In this document: piece after piece, positions 30,548-42,210 of the stretch
How positions within the stretch are numbered: position 1 is the first letter of the stretch
Layout of the letters: each line of letters starts with the position of its first letter
Source: Flectonema sp. DT1601
Lineage: Eukaryota > Euglenozoa > Diplonemea > Diplonemida > Diplonemidae
DNA: 64,000 nucleotides
Assembly: GCA_964019425.1 (NCBI GenBank)
Contig: OZ025784.1
Span: forward strand, 1,302,001-1,366,000
Direction of reading: 5' to 3'
The notes under the pieces: generated by a model
What the model was told of the DNA's origin: nothing
Databases searched by the model: none
Seen by the model: the letters and a program-made list of their open reading frames with translations, nothing else
Position numbers and translations under genes: made by a program

Positions 30548-33500
30548 TTACAAGGGGGTGGAGTCACCGTGAACGTCATCAGCAGAACATCTCCTTCGAT
30601 TGTAACGATATCTTGATGGAGGGGTTCGTTTTTTCAGAGTTGAACGCTCAGACTTTCTCGGCGGAGTTTCATTTTCCTCATGTTCTTCTGTGTCTGGCGG
30701 ACTCAAACCTTCTGCCCATGAAGCTAATTGGAACTTCAGGGCCGCTATTTGAGACCGTGCCAAGGCGAGTTGAGCATTTAAATCGCTCGCCAGTCCCGTT
30801 AACATCATGGATTGCTCAAGCTGCTCTGCGTGAGTTGTACACCGTTGGTGATTCAGCTCCGAGAGGCGAAGTTGGGCATCCAGAAGTTGTTCTGAGAGCT
30901 CTGCCGCTTTCTCGTTTGTTTCGAGAGAGTCATCTACTGCTCGACAGTAGTTCTCGAGTAAGTCAATTCTACCCTCGGACCATTGTCTCGCAATAGGTGT
31001 ATTCTCTTTAACGGAGATAACGTGACTCTCTTGTCGTAAAAACTTGGTCGGCGTGCGGTCGAGAGCTTCACTCTGCGGCATTGTCGGAGGAATTGAGGCT
31101 AGAGGACAAAGAGGGGTGATATAATTAAGGGTAGGGATAAGGGGTTTAATAAGAGGAGTAAAAAGACTACTCGTAGTTGTAAAGAGCGAGAGGTAGTTCT
31201 TTGCTATCTTCATCATAGCAACAGATTCATACAGAACGGGGGTTCGGGGGGAAACTTGTTGACTAAAGTGGGTCATACGGGGACGCGCGGCACGCAAACT
31301 CTCGACCTCCTGTTGAGTATAGAAAAGTCTTATTTTACTTTCTCTTTCCTCATTACATTTGGTCTCCAATTCGTTCGACAGAAGAACAAACCTTTGATGG
31401 TAATTAAAGAGCGCCATTTCCGATAGGTCTGCTCTCTGAGTCAGATTTGCGAGCTCACGTTTCCTGTAATCTTCCACTAAGTCATATTGTCGAACTAGTG
31501 CAGAAAGAGAAGTCTTCGATTCATCGCGTTCTGCTGTTAACCGTTGAATTACTCCTTCCAGAAGTTCATATTCTTTTCTATCTTTTTCAATAATTAAAAC
31601 AGGGGGCGCAGGAGGAAGTGAGGATGGATCCTGGTTGGTAGCTTTGATCTCAACAGGTAATCCATTTAGTAACTGCTTGTCTTTCTCGAGGGAGGCTGAC
31701 ATCGCATTAAAGTAAAATAAAAATAGAACATAAAAAATTCGTTCTTTCATTTGCTCTAATTCGTTTTCTAAAATCTGGCATTTCAAGGAAAGTTTCAGCC
31801 TTAATTTTCCTTCTTTTTTTTTGTACAAGGGGGTTTGAGAACCCATGTCAGATTGAGTTCTTATCACTATAGCGAAATCAGCAGGAAGTGTTTGCGATCC
31901 CGTTGACATGAGTTCAGTTGGGGGAGTCTGGAAAGAGATGGAAGAAATAGAAGAGAATGACAAGGAGAGTCCAGTGAGCTCATCCTCATCTAACAAAACA
32001 GAAGGGGCCGGGGAGGAAGAACCATTGGCAATAAGTAGAATAGAAAGAGCCGATGCGTAACAAGTTTGCCAGATAAAACATTTCTCAAGCCACGATCTTT
32101 CAATGGTGAGCTTTTCGATCGTTTTCAGTTTTGTTACTTTGTGGATTTTGACTTCTTCCACAGGGAAGATTTCTTTACCATCTTTTATAAAACTTGTAGT
32201 GGCAGGTTCTTCTTTAATGCTGCGCATTAGTGGTCTTGAATGCCACGTGGGGAGGTTCCTCGTCTGGAACAGAACATATGAGCACTGTCTGGCGATTCTG
32301 GTGCATTCACAAAATAAAGCTTTTGTTGGTGCTAAAGGTGAACCGATGTGACGTGTCCAGATGTTCAGCTGGTCCATGCAGATGTTTCCTCGTACGCCAA
32401 CTTCAATAGTAAAAATGTTACAGTCGAAGCCATTAGCGATGATCGAGTCTCTTAGCTTTAGGTATTTCTTTTCCTTTAAGACATGAGAGGTTTCGAAACG
32501 ATCTTCATTTGGACACGTCAGCTCCAGAATCAGTGCTCTTTTCGCAAAAAAAGAATAAATAAAAATGTCTGGTCTTAGAGAGGACGAGACATGGCACACT
32601 TCAAGAGGAACAATTAGGCGGTTATCACCGACATCGTCGAGGATGACCCAATCATTCGCTAGTGAAAGTTCGCCTGTCTCTTTAGAAATTCTTTCTAGGG
32701 GTTTATTTTCCCCTGTTTTTAAAAAAGTTTGAGAGGGAGGCGGGAGGTTTTCTTTTCTTTTGTTGGCTTTTATTATCAACTCTTCCAAGAAGATAACAAT
32801 GCGTTTTAGAACGCTGTCGTGACGCCACGTGAACCTCCCTTGTGTTAAAGAGACAGGACAGCCTGTTAAGACATGCCTGAGGGTAGGATTCACTTTGCCA
32901 CACAAAACACAATTTTGGTCCACATTGGTGATGTTCCACCTCTTTAAATTATCTTGTGAGGGGAGGGTGTTTGTAACCGCTTTCAGTTGAAATGAGATAT
33001 AGGCAGGATTTCCCTCCCTAAGTACCTTATTCCAGGTGAAGTCGTTTATCATACATTTAGACCACTCCTTCCACTGACCTTGGACTTGTAATTTATTCAA
33101 AGAGTTCAGTAGTTCATCTGTGGCTTCCACTTCAAAACGCTTAAGGAGATCGGGGCGAGTAGTACGTAGATCGCGCAATCGGTGACCAAGACCAGCTGAT
33201 TGCTTCGCAAGAGAACGGTAAGAAAAAAACTTAATAAGGCGCTCCCACTCAGCAGAAGCTGAAAACTTTTTCGACCAGTTGGACGATTTCTCCATAATAA
33301 CATTGTAGACACCGTGCATGTCAGAGTCCTGTGAGGACCTGAGGATGTCTAGTTTAATTGATTGCGCTTGTTTATATAGCGTCTCAACTCTTTTGTGTCT
33401 GAGACCAACAGTGTTCTTTGAACCGGTAAAAAGGATGACTGTGTTCGCAGAGCGGACAAATCCCCACCATTTCTTCAAAAAAGGTTTAATAATTTTGTCC

Positions 33501-35674
33501 ATTTTTTTGGCAAAAGGGAGAGATAAGTCATGGATCATTAAACTCCATGTTAACCTTGACAATAACAAGTGTTGGACAGACCAAGCCTTCTGAGACCCAT
33601 ATAGTGGCATGGCGTCGACTTTTTTTAAAAAATTCCTGGTAAAAGTGGTCAGGCGCTCTCGCAATTTCTGTTCTTTGGCGTTCGGCTCAAACCAACGCCC
33701 GAGGTATTTGAACTCTCCAGCTTCCTGGAGATTCGTAATCGGAACATTGTTAATCTTCAGGTCCGGGTTCGCTGGTTTCCCTTGTACAAAGCTGTGAGCA
33801 ATGCATTTCTGGGGTTTCGCTTTCATACCACGAGACCAGGAAAGAAACTGTTCGAGCGACTTGATTAGCAATTTTGCCCCCGCCTTTGATGACGTGGTAA
33901 GTTGTAAATCATCAGCAAAAGCTGCAACTAATAGTTGGAGGGATTTATTGTTAAACTCGTAGGCTTCCTGTTGATGAACTGCTAAGGAAAAGAGCAGTAG
34001 TTGGAATACCAAATTAAAAAGGGTTGGGGAGGAAACGCAGCCTTGAAAGACACCAACTTCAAAAGGGATAGTGGGCGTCAGGCCTTCTCCAACTCTGATT
34101 TGGACGCGCATGGAGGAATAATACCTTTTATAGAAACCGATTATTCTTTCGTGAATTCCGAAATATTTTAAAGCAAAGAAAATTAATTGATGTTTGACTG
34201 AGCCGAAAGCATCTGCCAAATCCACCCAGACAATTGTTAGGTTTTTCCGGAGAGCTTTCACTTCTTTAAAAATCTCTGAGGTGATCGTAGCATGTTCGAT
34301 ACACCCAGAGACACCTTTCCTAAAGCCTTTTTGAAAATTAAATTTAGAAAGAGTGTGGTTTGCGACGGCTTCCTGAATAACCGTATTAAAAATTTTCCCG
34401 TCGCAGTTGCCCACAGCTATCGGTCTCGTTTTCGAGATGTCTTTCCCATCGGAGTTGGGCTTTGGGAGCATTGTTACAAACGCTAAGCCCCAACTATCCG
34501 GATAGGCCTTGAGTTCGAAAATTCTCTTTAATACCTTGTAAAGTGCTTCCATAAAAGTTGGGACCTTTTTCCATACAACATAAGGTATGCAATTGGGACC
34601 AGGGGCACATTTGTTTTTTTTCTTTGATAAGAGAATACCAAACTGTTCGAAGCTCGGGAACTGGATATCATCCATTGTCTTGTAGTCAGACTTAGGTAAA
34701 AAAGAGGGATGGGTGAAATCAGTTTTTTTTTTTTCATTGTCACAATAATTGTTTTTAAAATGTTCAATTATTTTTTCCTCTGGAATATCAAGGGAGGGGG
34801 GTTGAGGATCTTCTTTTTGGAGTTCTTCTTTTATGGCAGTAAACGGATTTTGACGAAATTTATCTTGTAATTTTTTGAATAAATTTTTCTTTTCTAAATT
34901 CCGATACATTCGGAAAATCCTTTTCATTCTCGTTCTTGCCTCTTTCCATTTGACAGCGTTCTCTATAGAAGGCCCAGATTTGCGGAGCTCCTGTCTTAGC
35001 TGTTTCATTTCCAGACGACATTCAAGTTTTTCTTGGTCGAGGATGACCTCTTCCCTTGATTTCTGTTTGCGGGGTAAATTCCGCTTTGTCTCTTCAAAGA
35101 AACCGCTACATATTTGATAAACCGTTTTGAGTAGTTTATCAAGTTGGTCGGCAGGTTTTGAAGAGTTTTCTGTTTCGACGGTGAAAGTTTGAAGTTTTTC
35201 TGCAGCAGAAACGTCGATGTCCTTCCATTCAGTTCCAAAAGATCGGAATTTGAGACGAGACGGGTGTAACGGGGTAAAAGTGGGTGTTGTAGAGTTATAA
35301 GGAACGAAAGCTGTTTGTGAAGTTTTAAAATCTACAGATTCTCCTACAAAGGGAGGTTCCAGGTCTGAATTATTCCCTGTGAGGGGAGACAGAGGTGTAC
35401 CTTTACATGTACCGTTAACACAGTGTTTCGCTCTCGTAGCGATACTTTTGAAAAGCTTACCACATTCTGGACAAGGTAAGTGGTAACAATCTTTAACTTG
35501 GGAGTGGGTAGATGGGGGAAAACGTGACTTATAGTCCTTAAATTCCTTACTAAACTTACAGTTACGTCTAAAATGCGCAACTGGACCTTTGAGGTATGTC
35601 TCAAAACATAAAGGACATTTGGCTACTAAAGTTTTATCCCCATCCAGAGCCGATCTCGAAATAGCCTCTTGCAA
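30548..35674 (-). CDS. LINE-A ORF: reverse transcriptase with restriction-like endonuclease and coiled-coil tail (about 1,708 codons)
   Basis: The polyprotein would nick the target and copy the element's RNA. Two N-terminal C2HC fingers (CPLC...HFRRNC and CPEC...HCVNGTC) likely bind DNA. RT motifs: KTRPIAVGN; catalytic Asp in VDLADAFGSV (about 485); QGCVSSPTLFN; FADD (about 586); KYLGRWF. A CCHC knuckle, CVLCGKVNPTLRHVLTGC, is near 923. The endonuclease follows near 1033-1075: RPDIF, then ELTCPNED and KEKKYLKL. This order is that of R2/NeSL/Hero-type LINEs. From about 1,220 there is an extra tail of nearly 490 residues with a hydrophobic patch (FYVLFLFYF) and long coiled coils, unusual for the group. 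The frame is intact. Its first codon here is TTG: there is no in-frame ATG between the upstream stop and the fingers, so non-AUG initiation is likely. The exact clade is not assigned. Confidence 0.9.
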   Translation of the reverse strand: MQEAISRSALDGDKTLVAKCPLCFETYLKGPVAHFRRNCKFSKEFKDYKSRFPPSTHSQVKDCYHLPCPECGKLFKSIATRAKHCVNGTCKGTPLSPLTGNNSDLEPPFVGESVDFKTSQTAFVPYNSTTPTFTPLHPSRLKFRSFGTEWKDIDVSAAEKLQTFTVETENSSKPADQLDKLLKTVYQICSGFFEETKRNLPRKQKSREEVILDQEKLECRLEMKQLRQELRKSGPSIENAVKWKEARTRMKRIFRMYRNLEKKNLFKKLQDKFRQNPFTAIKEELQKEDPQPPSLDIPEEKIIEHFKNNYCDNEKKKTDFTHPSFLPKSDYKTMDDIQFPSFEQFGILLSKKKNKCAPGPNCIPYVVWKKVPTFMEALYKVLKRIFELKAYPDSWGLAFVTMLPKPNSDGKDISKTRPIAVGNCDGKIFNTVIQEAVANHTLSKFNFQKGFRKGVSGCIEHATITSEIFKEVKALRKNLTIVWVDLADAFGSVKHQLIFFALKYFGIHERIIGFYKRYYSSMRVQIRVGEGLTPTIPFEVGVFQGCVSSPTLFNLVFQLLLFSLAVHQQEAYEFNNKSLQLLVAAFADDLQLTTSSKAGAKLLIKSLEQFLSWSRGMKAKPQKCIAHSFVQGKPANPDLKINNVPITNLQEAGEFKYLGRWFEPNAKEQKLRERLTTFTRNFLKKVDAMPLYGSQKAWSVQHLLLSRLTWSLMIHDLSLPFAKKMDKIIKPFLKKWWGFVRSANTVILFTGSKNTVGLRHKRVETLYKQAQSIKLDILRSSQDSDMHGVYNVIMEKSSNWSKKFSASAEWERLIKFFSYRSLAKQSAGLGHRLRDLRTTRPDLLKRFEVEATDELLNSLNKLQVQGQWKEWSKCMINDFTWNKVLREGNPAYISFQLKAVTNTLPSQDNLKRWNITNVDQNCVLCGKVNPTLRHVLTGCPVSLTQGRFTWRHDSVLKRIVIFLEELIIKANKRKENLPPPSQTFLKTGENKPLERISKETGELSLANDWVILDDVGDNRLIVPLEVCHVSSSLRPDIFIYSFFAKRALILELTCPNEDRFETSHVLKEKKYLKLRDSIIANGFDCNIFTIEVGVRGNICMDQLNIWTRHIGSPLAPTKALFCECTRIARQCSYVLFQTRNLPTWHSRPLMRSIKEEPATTSFIKDGKEIFPVEEVKIHKVTKLKTIEKLTIERSWLEKCFIWQTCYASALSILLIANGSSSPAPSVLLDEDELTGLSLSFSSISSISFQTPPTELMSTGSQTLPADFAIVIRTQSDMGSQTPLYKKKEGKLRLKLSLKCQILENELEQMKERIFYVLFLFYFNAMSASLEKDKQLLNGLPVEIKATNQDPSSLPPAPPVLIIEKDRKEYELLEGVIQRLTAERDESKTSLSALVRQYDLVEDYRKRELANLTQRADLSEMALFNYHQRFVLLSNELETKCNEERESKIRLFYTQQEVESLRAARPRMTHFSQQVSPRTPVLYESVAMMKIAKNYLSLFTTTSSLFTPLIKPLIPTLNYITPLCPLASIPPTMPQSEALDRTPTKFLRQESHVISVKENTPIARQWSEGRIDLLENYCRAVDDSLETNEKAAELSEQLLDAQLRLSELNHQRCTTHAEQLEQSMMLTGLASDLNAQLALARSQIAALKFQLASWAEGLSPPDTEEHEENETPPRKSERSTLKKRTPPSRYRYNRRRCSADDVHGDSTPL

Positions 35675-36549
35675 AGCCTCGGGGGCTGGGTTGGCTGAGA
35701 GATGGTTGCCAGTATCTTTATGACACCGCCGGCCCGGTGTTTCTTTTTTTTTTTGTTGTGAAGTAGCAATAATAAAAAAAAAAAAAAATAGAAAAGAGAA
35801 TGGCTCAGAAACAATATCGATGAGTTAAGATCTTTTTTTTTAAACTATTCCTTTTTTTTTAATTTCGGGCAGCTAACCCTAGAGTTTTTTTTTGGTAAAT
35901 ACTGTTTAAAGGAAAACGAGCTACGCTCTAAAACAGAAAAATCGGAGTAACTACTTGTTTATAATATATATTTTGATAAATAATGTGGTTGGCAAATGAA
36001 TGCCGAAGAGGCAACTTGAGAAAAGCAATTGGATGAGAAGAAACATTGGGTCTTATAAAGCAAAGGAGATAGAGGGGCCTAAAAAGACCGCAGAGTGGAT
36101 AGCTCCACAAAAGGCTGAATTTCGATAAAGTGGGAAGTAACGGACTGGGAGCTTTTGGCTCCTGCCCTATTCCCGATGTAAACTTTCTTTTTTTTTTTTT
36201 TTTTTTTTTAACAGGCCCAAAGGGCGACAATGATGGTTGCTGACCAAGGAATAATATTCAAATGAATTTTCGTTTCAAAGAAACGAACAGAATTAAGAGA
36301 GAGGTAGAGAAAAAAAAAAAAAAAAAAGAAAGAATAGAAAAAAATATGAAGAGGAAATAATCAAACATGAAAAAAAAAAAAAAATAAAATAAAATATAAA
36401 TAAAAAACGTTGTATGAAAACGGAAAAAAAGAAAAAAAAAGACCAGAAAAGGAAAGAGAAAATGAAAAGGTATAATATTATTGTGGGGATATGAGGATAG
36501 CAGGGAGATGCTCTTTTTTTTTTTTTTTTTTTTTTTTTATTTATTATTT

Positions 36550-36652
36550 AAAAAAAGGAAACAATCAGTTTAGCGTCTCGATCAGGACGGAAAATAGAAA
36601 TTAATCGACATAGTCGATCGATAGAAAAAAAAACAATGATAACATTGTTTAT

Positions 36653-36688
<36 letters not shown>

Positions 36689-36803
36689 CTTTTAATTATT
36701 TTAAAGAAAAAACAATCAGTTTAGCGTCTTGACCAGGACGGAAAATAGAAAGTAATCGACATAGTCGATCGATAGAAAAAAAAACAATGATAACATTGTT
36801 TAT

Positions 36804-36839
<36 letters not shown>

Positions 36840-37094
36840 CTTTTAATTATTTTAAAGAAAAAACAATCAGTTTAGCGTCTTGACCAGGACGGAAAATAGA
36901 AAGTAATCGACATAGTCGATCGATAAAAAAAAAAACAATGATAACATTGTTTATTCCTTTTTTTTTTTTTTTTTTTTTATTCTTTTTATTTATTTTTAAA
37001 GAAAAAACAATCAGTTTAGCGTCCTGACCAGGACGGAAAATTGAAAGTGATCGACATAGTCGATCGATAAAAAAACAATGATAACATTGTTTAT

Positions 37095-37131
<37 letters not shown>

Positions 37132-37243
37132 TTTTAATTATTTTTTAAAGAAAAAACAATCAGTTTAGCGTCTTGACCAGGACGGAAAGTAGAAAGTGAT
37201 CGACATAGTCGATCGATAAAAAACAATGATAACATTGTTTATT

Positions 37244-37275
<32 letters not shown>

Positions 37276-37387
37276 CCTTTTTATTATTTTAAAGAAAAAA
37301 CAATCAGTTTAGCGTCTTGACCAGGACGGAAAATAGAAAGTGATCGACATAGTCGATCGATAAAAAAACAATGATAACATTGTTTAT

Positions 37388-37425
<38 letters not shown>

Positions 37426-37679
37426 TTTTAATTATTTTTTAAAGAAAAAACAATCAGTTTAGCGTCTTGACCAGGACGGAAAGTAGAAAGTGATCGACAT
37501 AGTCGATCGATAAAAAACAATGATAACATTGTTTATTCTTTTTTTTTTTTTTTTTTTTTTTTTTAATCCTTTTTATTATTTTAAAGAAAAAACAATCAGT
37601 TTAGCGTCTTGACCAGGACGGAAAATAGAAAGTGATCGACATAGTCGATCGATAAAAAAACAATGATAACATTGTTTAT

Positions 37680-37718
<39 letters not shown>

Positions 37719-37829
37719 TTTTAATTATTTTTTAAAGAAAAAACAATCAGTTTAGCGTCTTGACCAGGACGGAAAGTAGAAAGTGATCGACATAGTCGAT
37801 CGATAAAAAACAATGATAACATTGTTTAT

Positions 37830-37868
<39 letters not shown>

Positions 37869-40607
37869 TTTTAATTATTTTTTAAAGAAAAAACAATCAG
37901 TTTAGCGTCTTGACCAGGACGGAAAGTAGAAAGTGATCGACATAGTCGATCGATAAAAAACAATGATAACATTGTTTATTCTTTTTTTTTTTTTTTTTTT
38001 TTTTTTAATCCTTTTTATTATTTTAAAGAAAAAACAATCAGTTTAGCGTCTTGACCAGGACGGAAAATAGAAAGTGATCGACATAGTCGATCGATAAAAA
38101 AACAATGATAACATTGTTTATTCTTTTTTTTTTTTTTTTTTTTAAATTCTTTTTATTTATTTTTAAAGAAAAAAAAAAACGGAAAATAAAAATTAGTCGA
38201 CAAAGTCGAACGATAAAAAAAAAACAATGATAACATTGTTTATTCTTTTTTTTTTTTGTTTTTTTTTATATTCTTTTTTATTAATTTTGAAAAAAAACAA
38301 TCAGTTTAGCGTCTTGACCAGGACGGAAAATAGAAAGTAATCGACATAGTCGATCGATAAAAAAAAACAATGATAACATTGTTTACTCTTTTTTTTTTTT
38401 TTTTTTAAATTCTTTTTATTTATTTTTTAAAAAGAAAAAAAACGGAAAATAGAAATTAGTCAACAAAGTCGAACGATAAAAAAAAAAACAATGATAACAT
38501 TGTTTATTCTTTTTTTTTTATTTTTTTTTTATATTCTTTTTTATTAATTTTGAAAAAAAAAAAAAAACAATCAGTTTAGCGTCTTGACCAGGACGGAAAA
38601 TAGAAAGTGATCGACATAGTCGATCGATAAAAAAAAACAATGATAACATTGTTTATTCTTTTTTTTTATTTTTTTTTTTAATATTTTTTTTTATTTTGAA
38701 AAAAAAACAATCAGTTTAGCGTCTTGACCAGGACGGAAAATAGAAAGTAATCGACATAGTCGATCGATAAAAAAAACAATGATAACATTGTTTATTCTTT
38801 TTTTTTTTTATTTTTTAAATTCTTTTTATTTATTTTTTAAAGAAAAAAAACGGAAAATAGAAATTAAGCAACAAAGTCGAACGATAAAAAAAAACAATGA
38901 TAACATTGTTTATTCTTTTTTTTATTTTTTTTTTTTAATATTTTTTTTTTATTTTGAAAAAAAAAAACAATCAGTTTAGCGTCTTGACCAGGACGGAAAA
39001 TAGAAAGTAATCGACATAGTCGATCGATAAAAAAAAACAATGATAACATTGTTTATTCTTTTTTTTTATTTTAAATTCTTTTTATTTATTTTTTAAAGAA
39101 AAAAAAAACGGAAAATAGAAATTAGTCGACAAAGTCGAACGATAAAAAAAAAAACAATGATAACATTGTTTATTCTTTTTTTTTTTGTATTTTTTTTAAT
39201 ATTCTTTTTTATTAATTTTGAAAAAAAAAAACAATCAGTTTAGCGTCTTGACCAGGACGGAAAATAGAAAGTGATCGACATAGTCGATCGATAAAAAAAA
39301 AAAAAAACAATGATAACATGGTTTATTCTTTTTTTTTATTTTAAATTCTTTTTATTTATTTTTAAAGAAAAAAAAAACGGAAAATAGAAATTAGTCGACA
39401 AAGTCGAACGATAAAAAAAACAATGATAACATTGTTTATTCTTTTTTTTGTATTTTTTTATATTCTTTTTTATTAATTTTGAAAAAAAAAACAATCAGTT
39501 TAGCGTCTTGACCAGGACGGAAAATAGAAAGTGATCGACATAGTCGATCGATAAAAAAACAATGATAACATTGTTTATTCTTTTTTTTTATTTTAAATTC
39601 TTTTTATTTATTCTTTAAAGAAAAGAAACGGAAAATAGAAATTAGTCGACAAAGTCGAACGATAAAAAAAAAACAATGATAACATTGTTTATTCTTTTTT
39701 TTTTTTTTTTTTTTATATTCTTTTTTATTAATTTTGAAAAAAAAACAATCAGTTTAGCGTCTTGACCAGGACGGAAAATAGAAAGTGATCGACATAGTCG
39801 ATCGATAAAAAAACAATGATAACATTGTTTATTCTTTTTTTTTATTTTAAATTCTTTTTATTTATTTTTTAAAGAAAAAAACGGAAAATAGAAATTAGTC
39901 AACAAAGTCGAACGATAAAAAAAACAATGATAACATTGTTTATTCTTTTTTTTTTTTTTTTTTTTTTTTTATATTCTTTTTTATTAATTTTGAAAAAAAA
40001 AACAATCAGTTTAGCGTCTTGACCAGGACGGAAAATAGAAAGTGATCGACATAGTCGATCGATAAAAAAACAATGATAACATTGTTTATTCTTTTTTATT
40101 TATTTTAAATTCTTTTTATTTATTTTTTAAAGAAAAAAAACGGAAAATAGAAATTAGTCAACAAAGTCGAACAATAAAAAAAAACAATGATAACATTGTT
40201 TATTCTTTTTTTTTTTTTTTTTTTTTATATTCTTTTTTATTAATTTTGAAAAAAAAAACAATCAGTTTAGCGTCTTGACCAGGACGGAAAATAGAAAGTA
40301 ATCGACATAGTCGATCGATAAAAAAAACAATGATAACATTGTTTATTCTTTTTTTTTTATTTTAAATTCTTTTTATTTATTATTTAAAGAAAAGAAACGG
40401 AAAATAGAAATTAGTCGACAAAGTCGAACGATAAAAAAAAACAATGATAACATTGTTTATTCTTTTTTTTTTTTTTTTTTATATTCTTTTTATTAATTTT
40501 TTAAAAAAAAAAAAAAAACAATCAGTTTAGCTCTTGACCAGGACGGAAAACTGGAAGTAATCGACATAGTCGATCGATAAAAAAAACAATGATAACATTG
40601 TTTCATC
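36550..40607. repeat. Hairpin satellite array in LINE-B
   Basis: Same array as 25030-28944 with one additional monomer inserted among the AACCTTTTAATT-type units (near 37800-37930). Most other units match LINE-A base for base, including T-run lengths. Confidence 0.85.
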
Positions 40608-42210
40608 TTTTATATTTTTTAATTTTTTTTTATATTTGAAGAAAAGAAAGAAGAAAAAAAAAAAAAAAAAACAAGCGGAATTGATCATAATGGGTGGCAG
40701 GGGTTGATATAACTTCATTTGAAAATTCTTCTTTTTTAATTTCTTTTTTTTTGAAATTTTTTTTTTATTTAACAGGAGTTAAGATCACTTACATGAGTTA
40801 ACACAACACAGATACGAGAGTAGCAAAATGAGGTAACACTACCAATTCAACAAAAAATAATCAGGATCGGACACAAGGAGGAGAGTTCATTCTACCTCTC
40901 ACTGTCCTTGCTGGTATCTTAAGTGTCTTGGTATCTCTTGTGTGTCGGTATCTCGGAAGTGCTGGTATCTCGTATGTGCGTTGGTATCTCTTGCGTGTTG
41001 GTATCTCTTGCACATAATAAAAAAAAATATTGAGTTAACATGATCAGTTTTATTTATCATCAGAGACAGACCGGAACTATTTGAAAATAAAATGTAGATG
41101 GGAAACAGTGAAAATTAAAATGAATGATAAAATTAAATGAGATTTATGACATAACAGACCAGATAGAGAGTAATAAAGGGAAAAGGAAAACGGAAAGGGT
41201 TCATTCACTTAGTTAAAGTTAAGACCGATTAGTCAGTTTAAGGTCTTGACTAGGACCAACAAAAAAAAAAAAAAATATAAATAAATAAATAAATAACGAT
41301 CAAGCTGAGCTGATCTTGTTTTTATTAAAATAAGGGGAGCGGGAGGGATGGAAGGAATAAAGGAAAAAAAAAGAAAAGGTCGATCAGTTGGATCTGGTCG
41401 TCGAGAAGAAGAAGACAATTATTTTAAAGGTCGATCGGCATAGCCGATCGTTGAGAAAAATAACCAGATATAAATACAATCAGTTTAAATAAAAAAAAAA
41501 AATAAATAAATAAATAAAAAAAGTTTAACGATCAAGCTGAGCTGATCTTGTTTTTATTAAAATAAGGGGAGCGGGAGGGATGGAAGGAATAAAGGAAAAA
41601 AAAAGAAAAGGTCGATCAATTGGATCTGATCGTCGAGAAGAAGAAAACAATTATTTTTAAAAAAAAAATGATCGGTATAGCCGATCGTTGAGAAAAGAAC
41701 AGATATAAATACAATCGGTTTTGGTGATCGACGAGTGGAGCGATCACTTGACAAGAAGGAAAAAAGAAAGGACCGATTAATTGGGGCTTTGGTTGTATTC
41801 CCAAGGCATGTTTTTTTTTTTTTTTTTTTTATTATTCATTTACATTTTTTTTTTTTTTTTTTTTTTTAAATTAATAATCACATTTTGTTCAAAAATATTT
41901 CATATTAGAGTAAAAGAAAAAGAAAAAAAGAAATAAGAGAAAAAAAAAAAAAAACCATTGCTGGCCCCCTCACCACTCATAGAGGATGAGGAGGCCAGTA
42001 AGGCGTCACTCAAATCTATGCCAAGCCTTGGGAACTTGGATTGGGGTTTAGACCATTTATAATTAACAATTAACAATTAACCTGATTAACGTTATGATCT
42101 GACGGACATAAACATATCGATAAAATAATACAAACAAAAACGAACAATAAATAATAAATAAGCTAAAAAACTAAATAAACAAAGTGATGTGAAAGTAAGG
42201 AAAAAGAGAA

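Larger units (their letters stand above)
24603..36116 (-). mobile_element. LINE-A: full-length restriction-like-endonuclease LINE (11.5 kb)
   Basis: A complete non-LTR retrotransposon whose sense strand is minus. The 3' end is at 24603 (sense ...ATCGAAATTC) and the 5' end at about 36116 (sense AGCCTTTTGTGGAGC...). In sense order it has a 5' UTR of about 440 nt, one ORF (35674-30548), a 3' UTR with hairpins (30547-28945), a ~3.9-kb satellite array, A-rich spacer and a ~60-nt terminal hairpin region. Its 3' end is inserted in SE2 at CAACTC. Its 5' end abuts the 3' end of LINE-B directly, head-to-tail. At 11.5 kb it is unusually long for an R2-type element, because of the array and the ORF extension. 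Confidence 0.88.

Noticed and set aside
35900-36116. HDV-like self-cleaving ribozyme at the LINE 5' end, as in R2
   Set aside because: I found a small hairpin (GTGGA-GCTA-TCCAC) but could not find the complementary strand for the first helix or the double-pseudoknot layout. A covariance search is needed.
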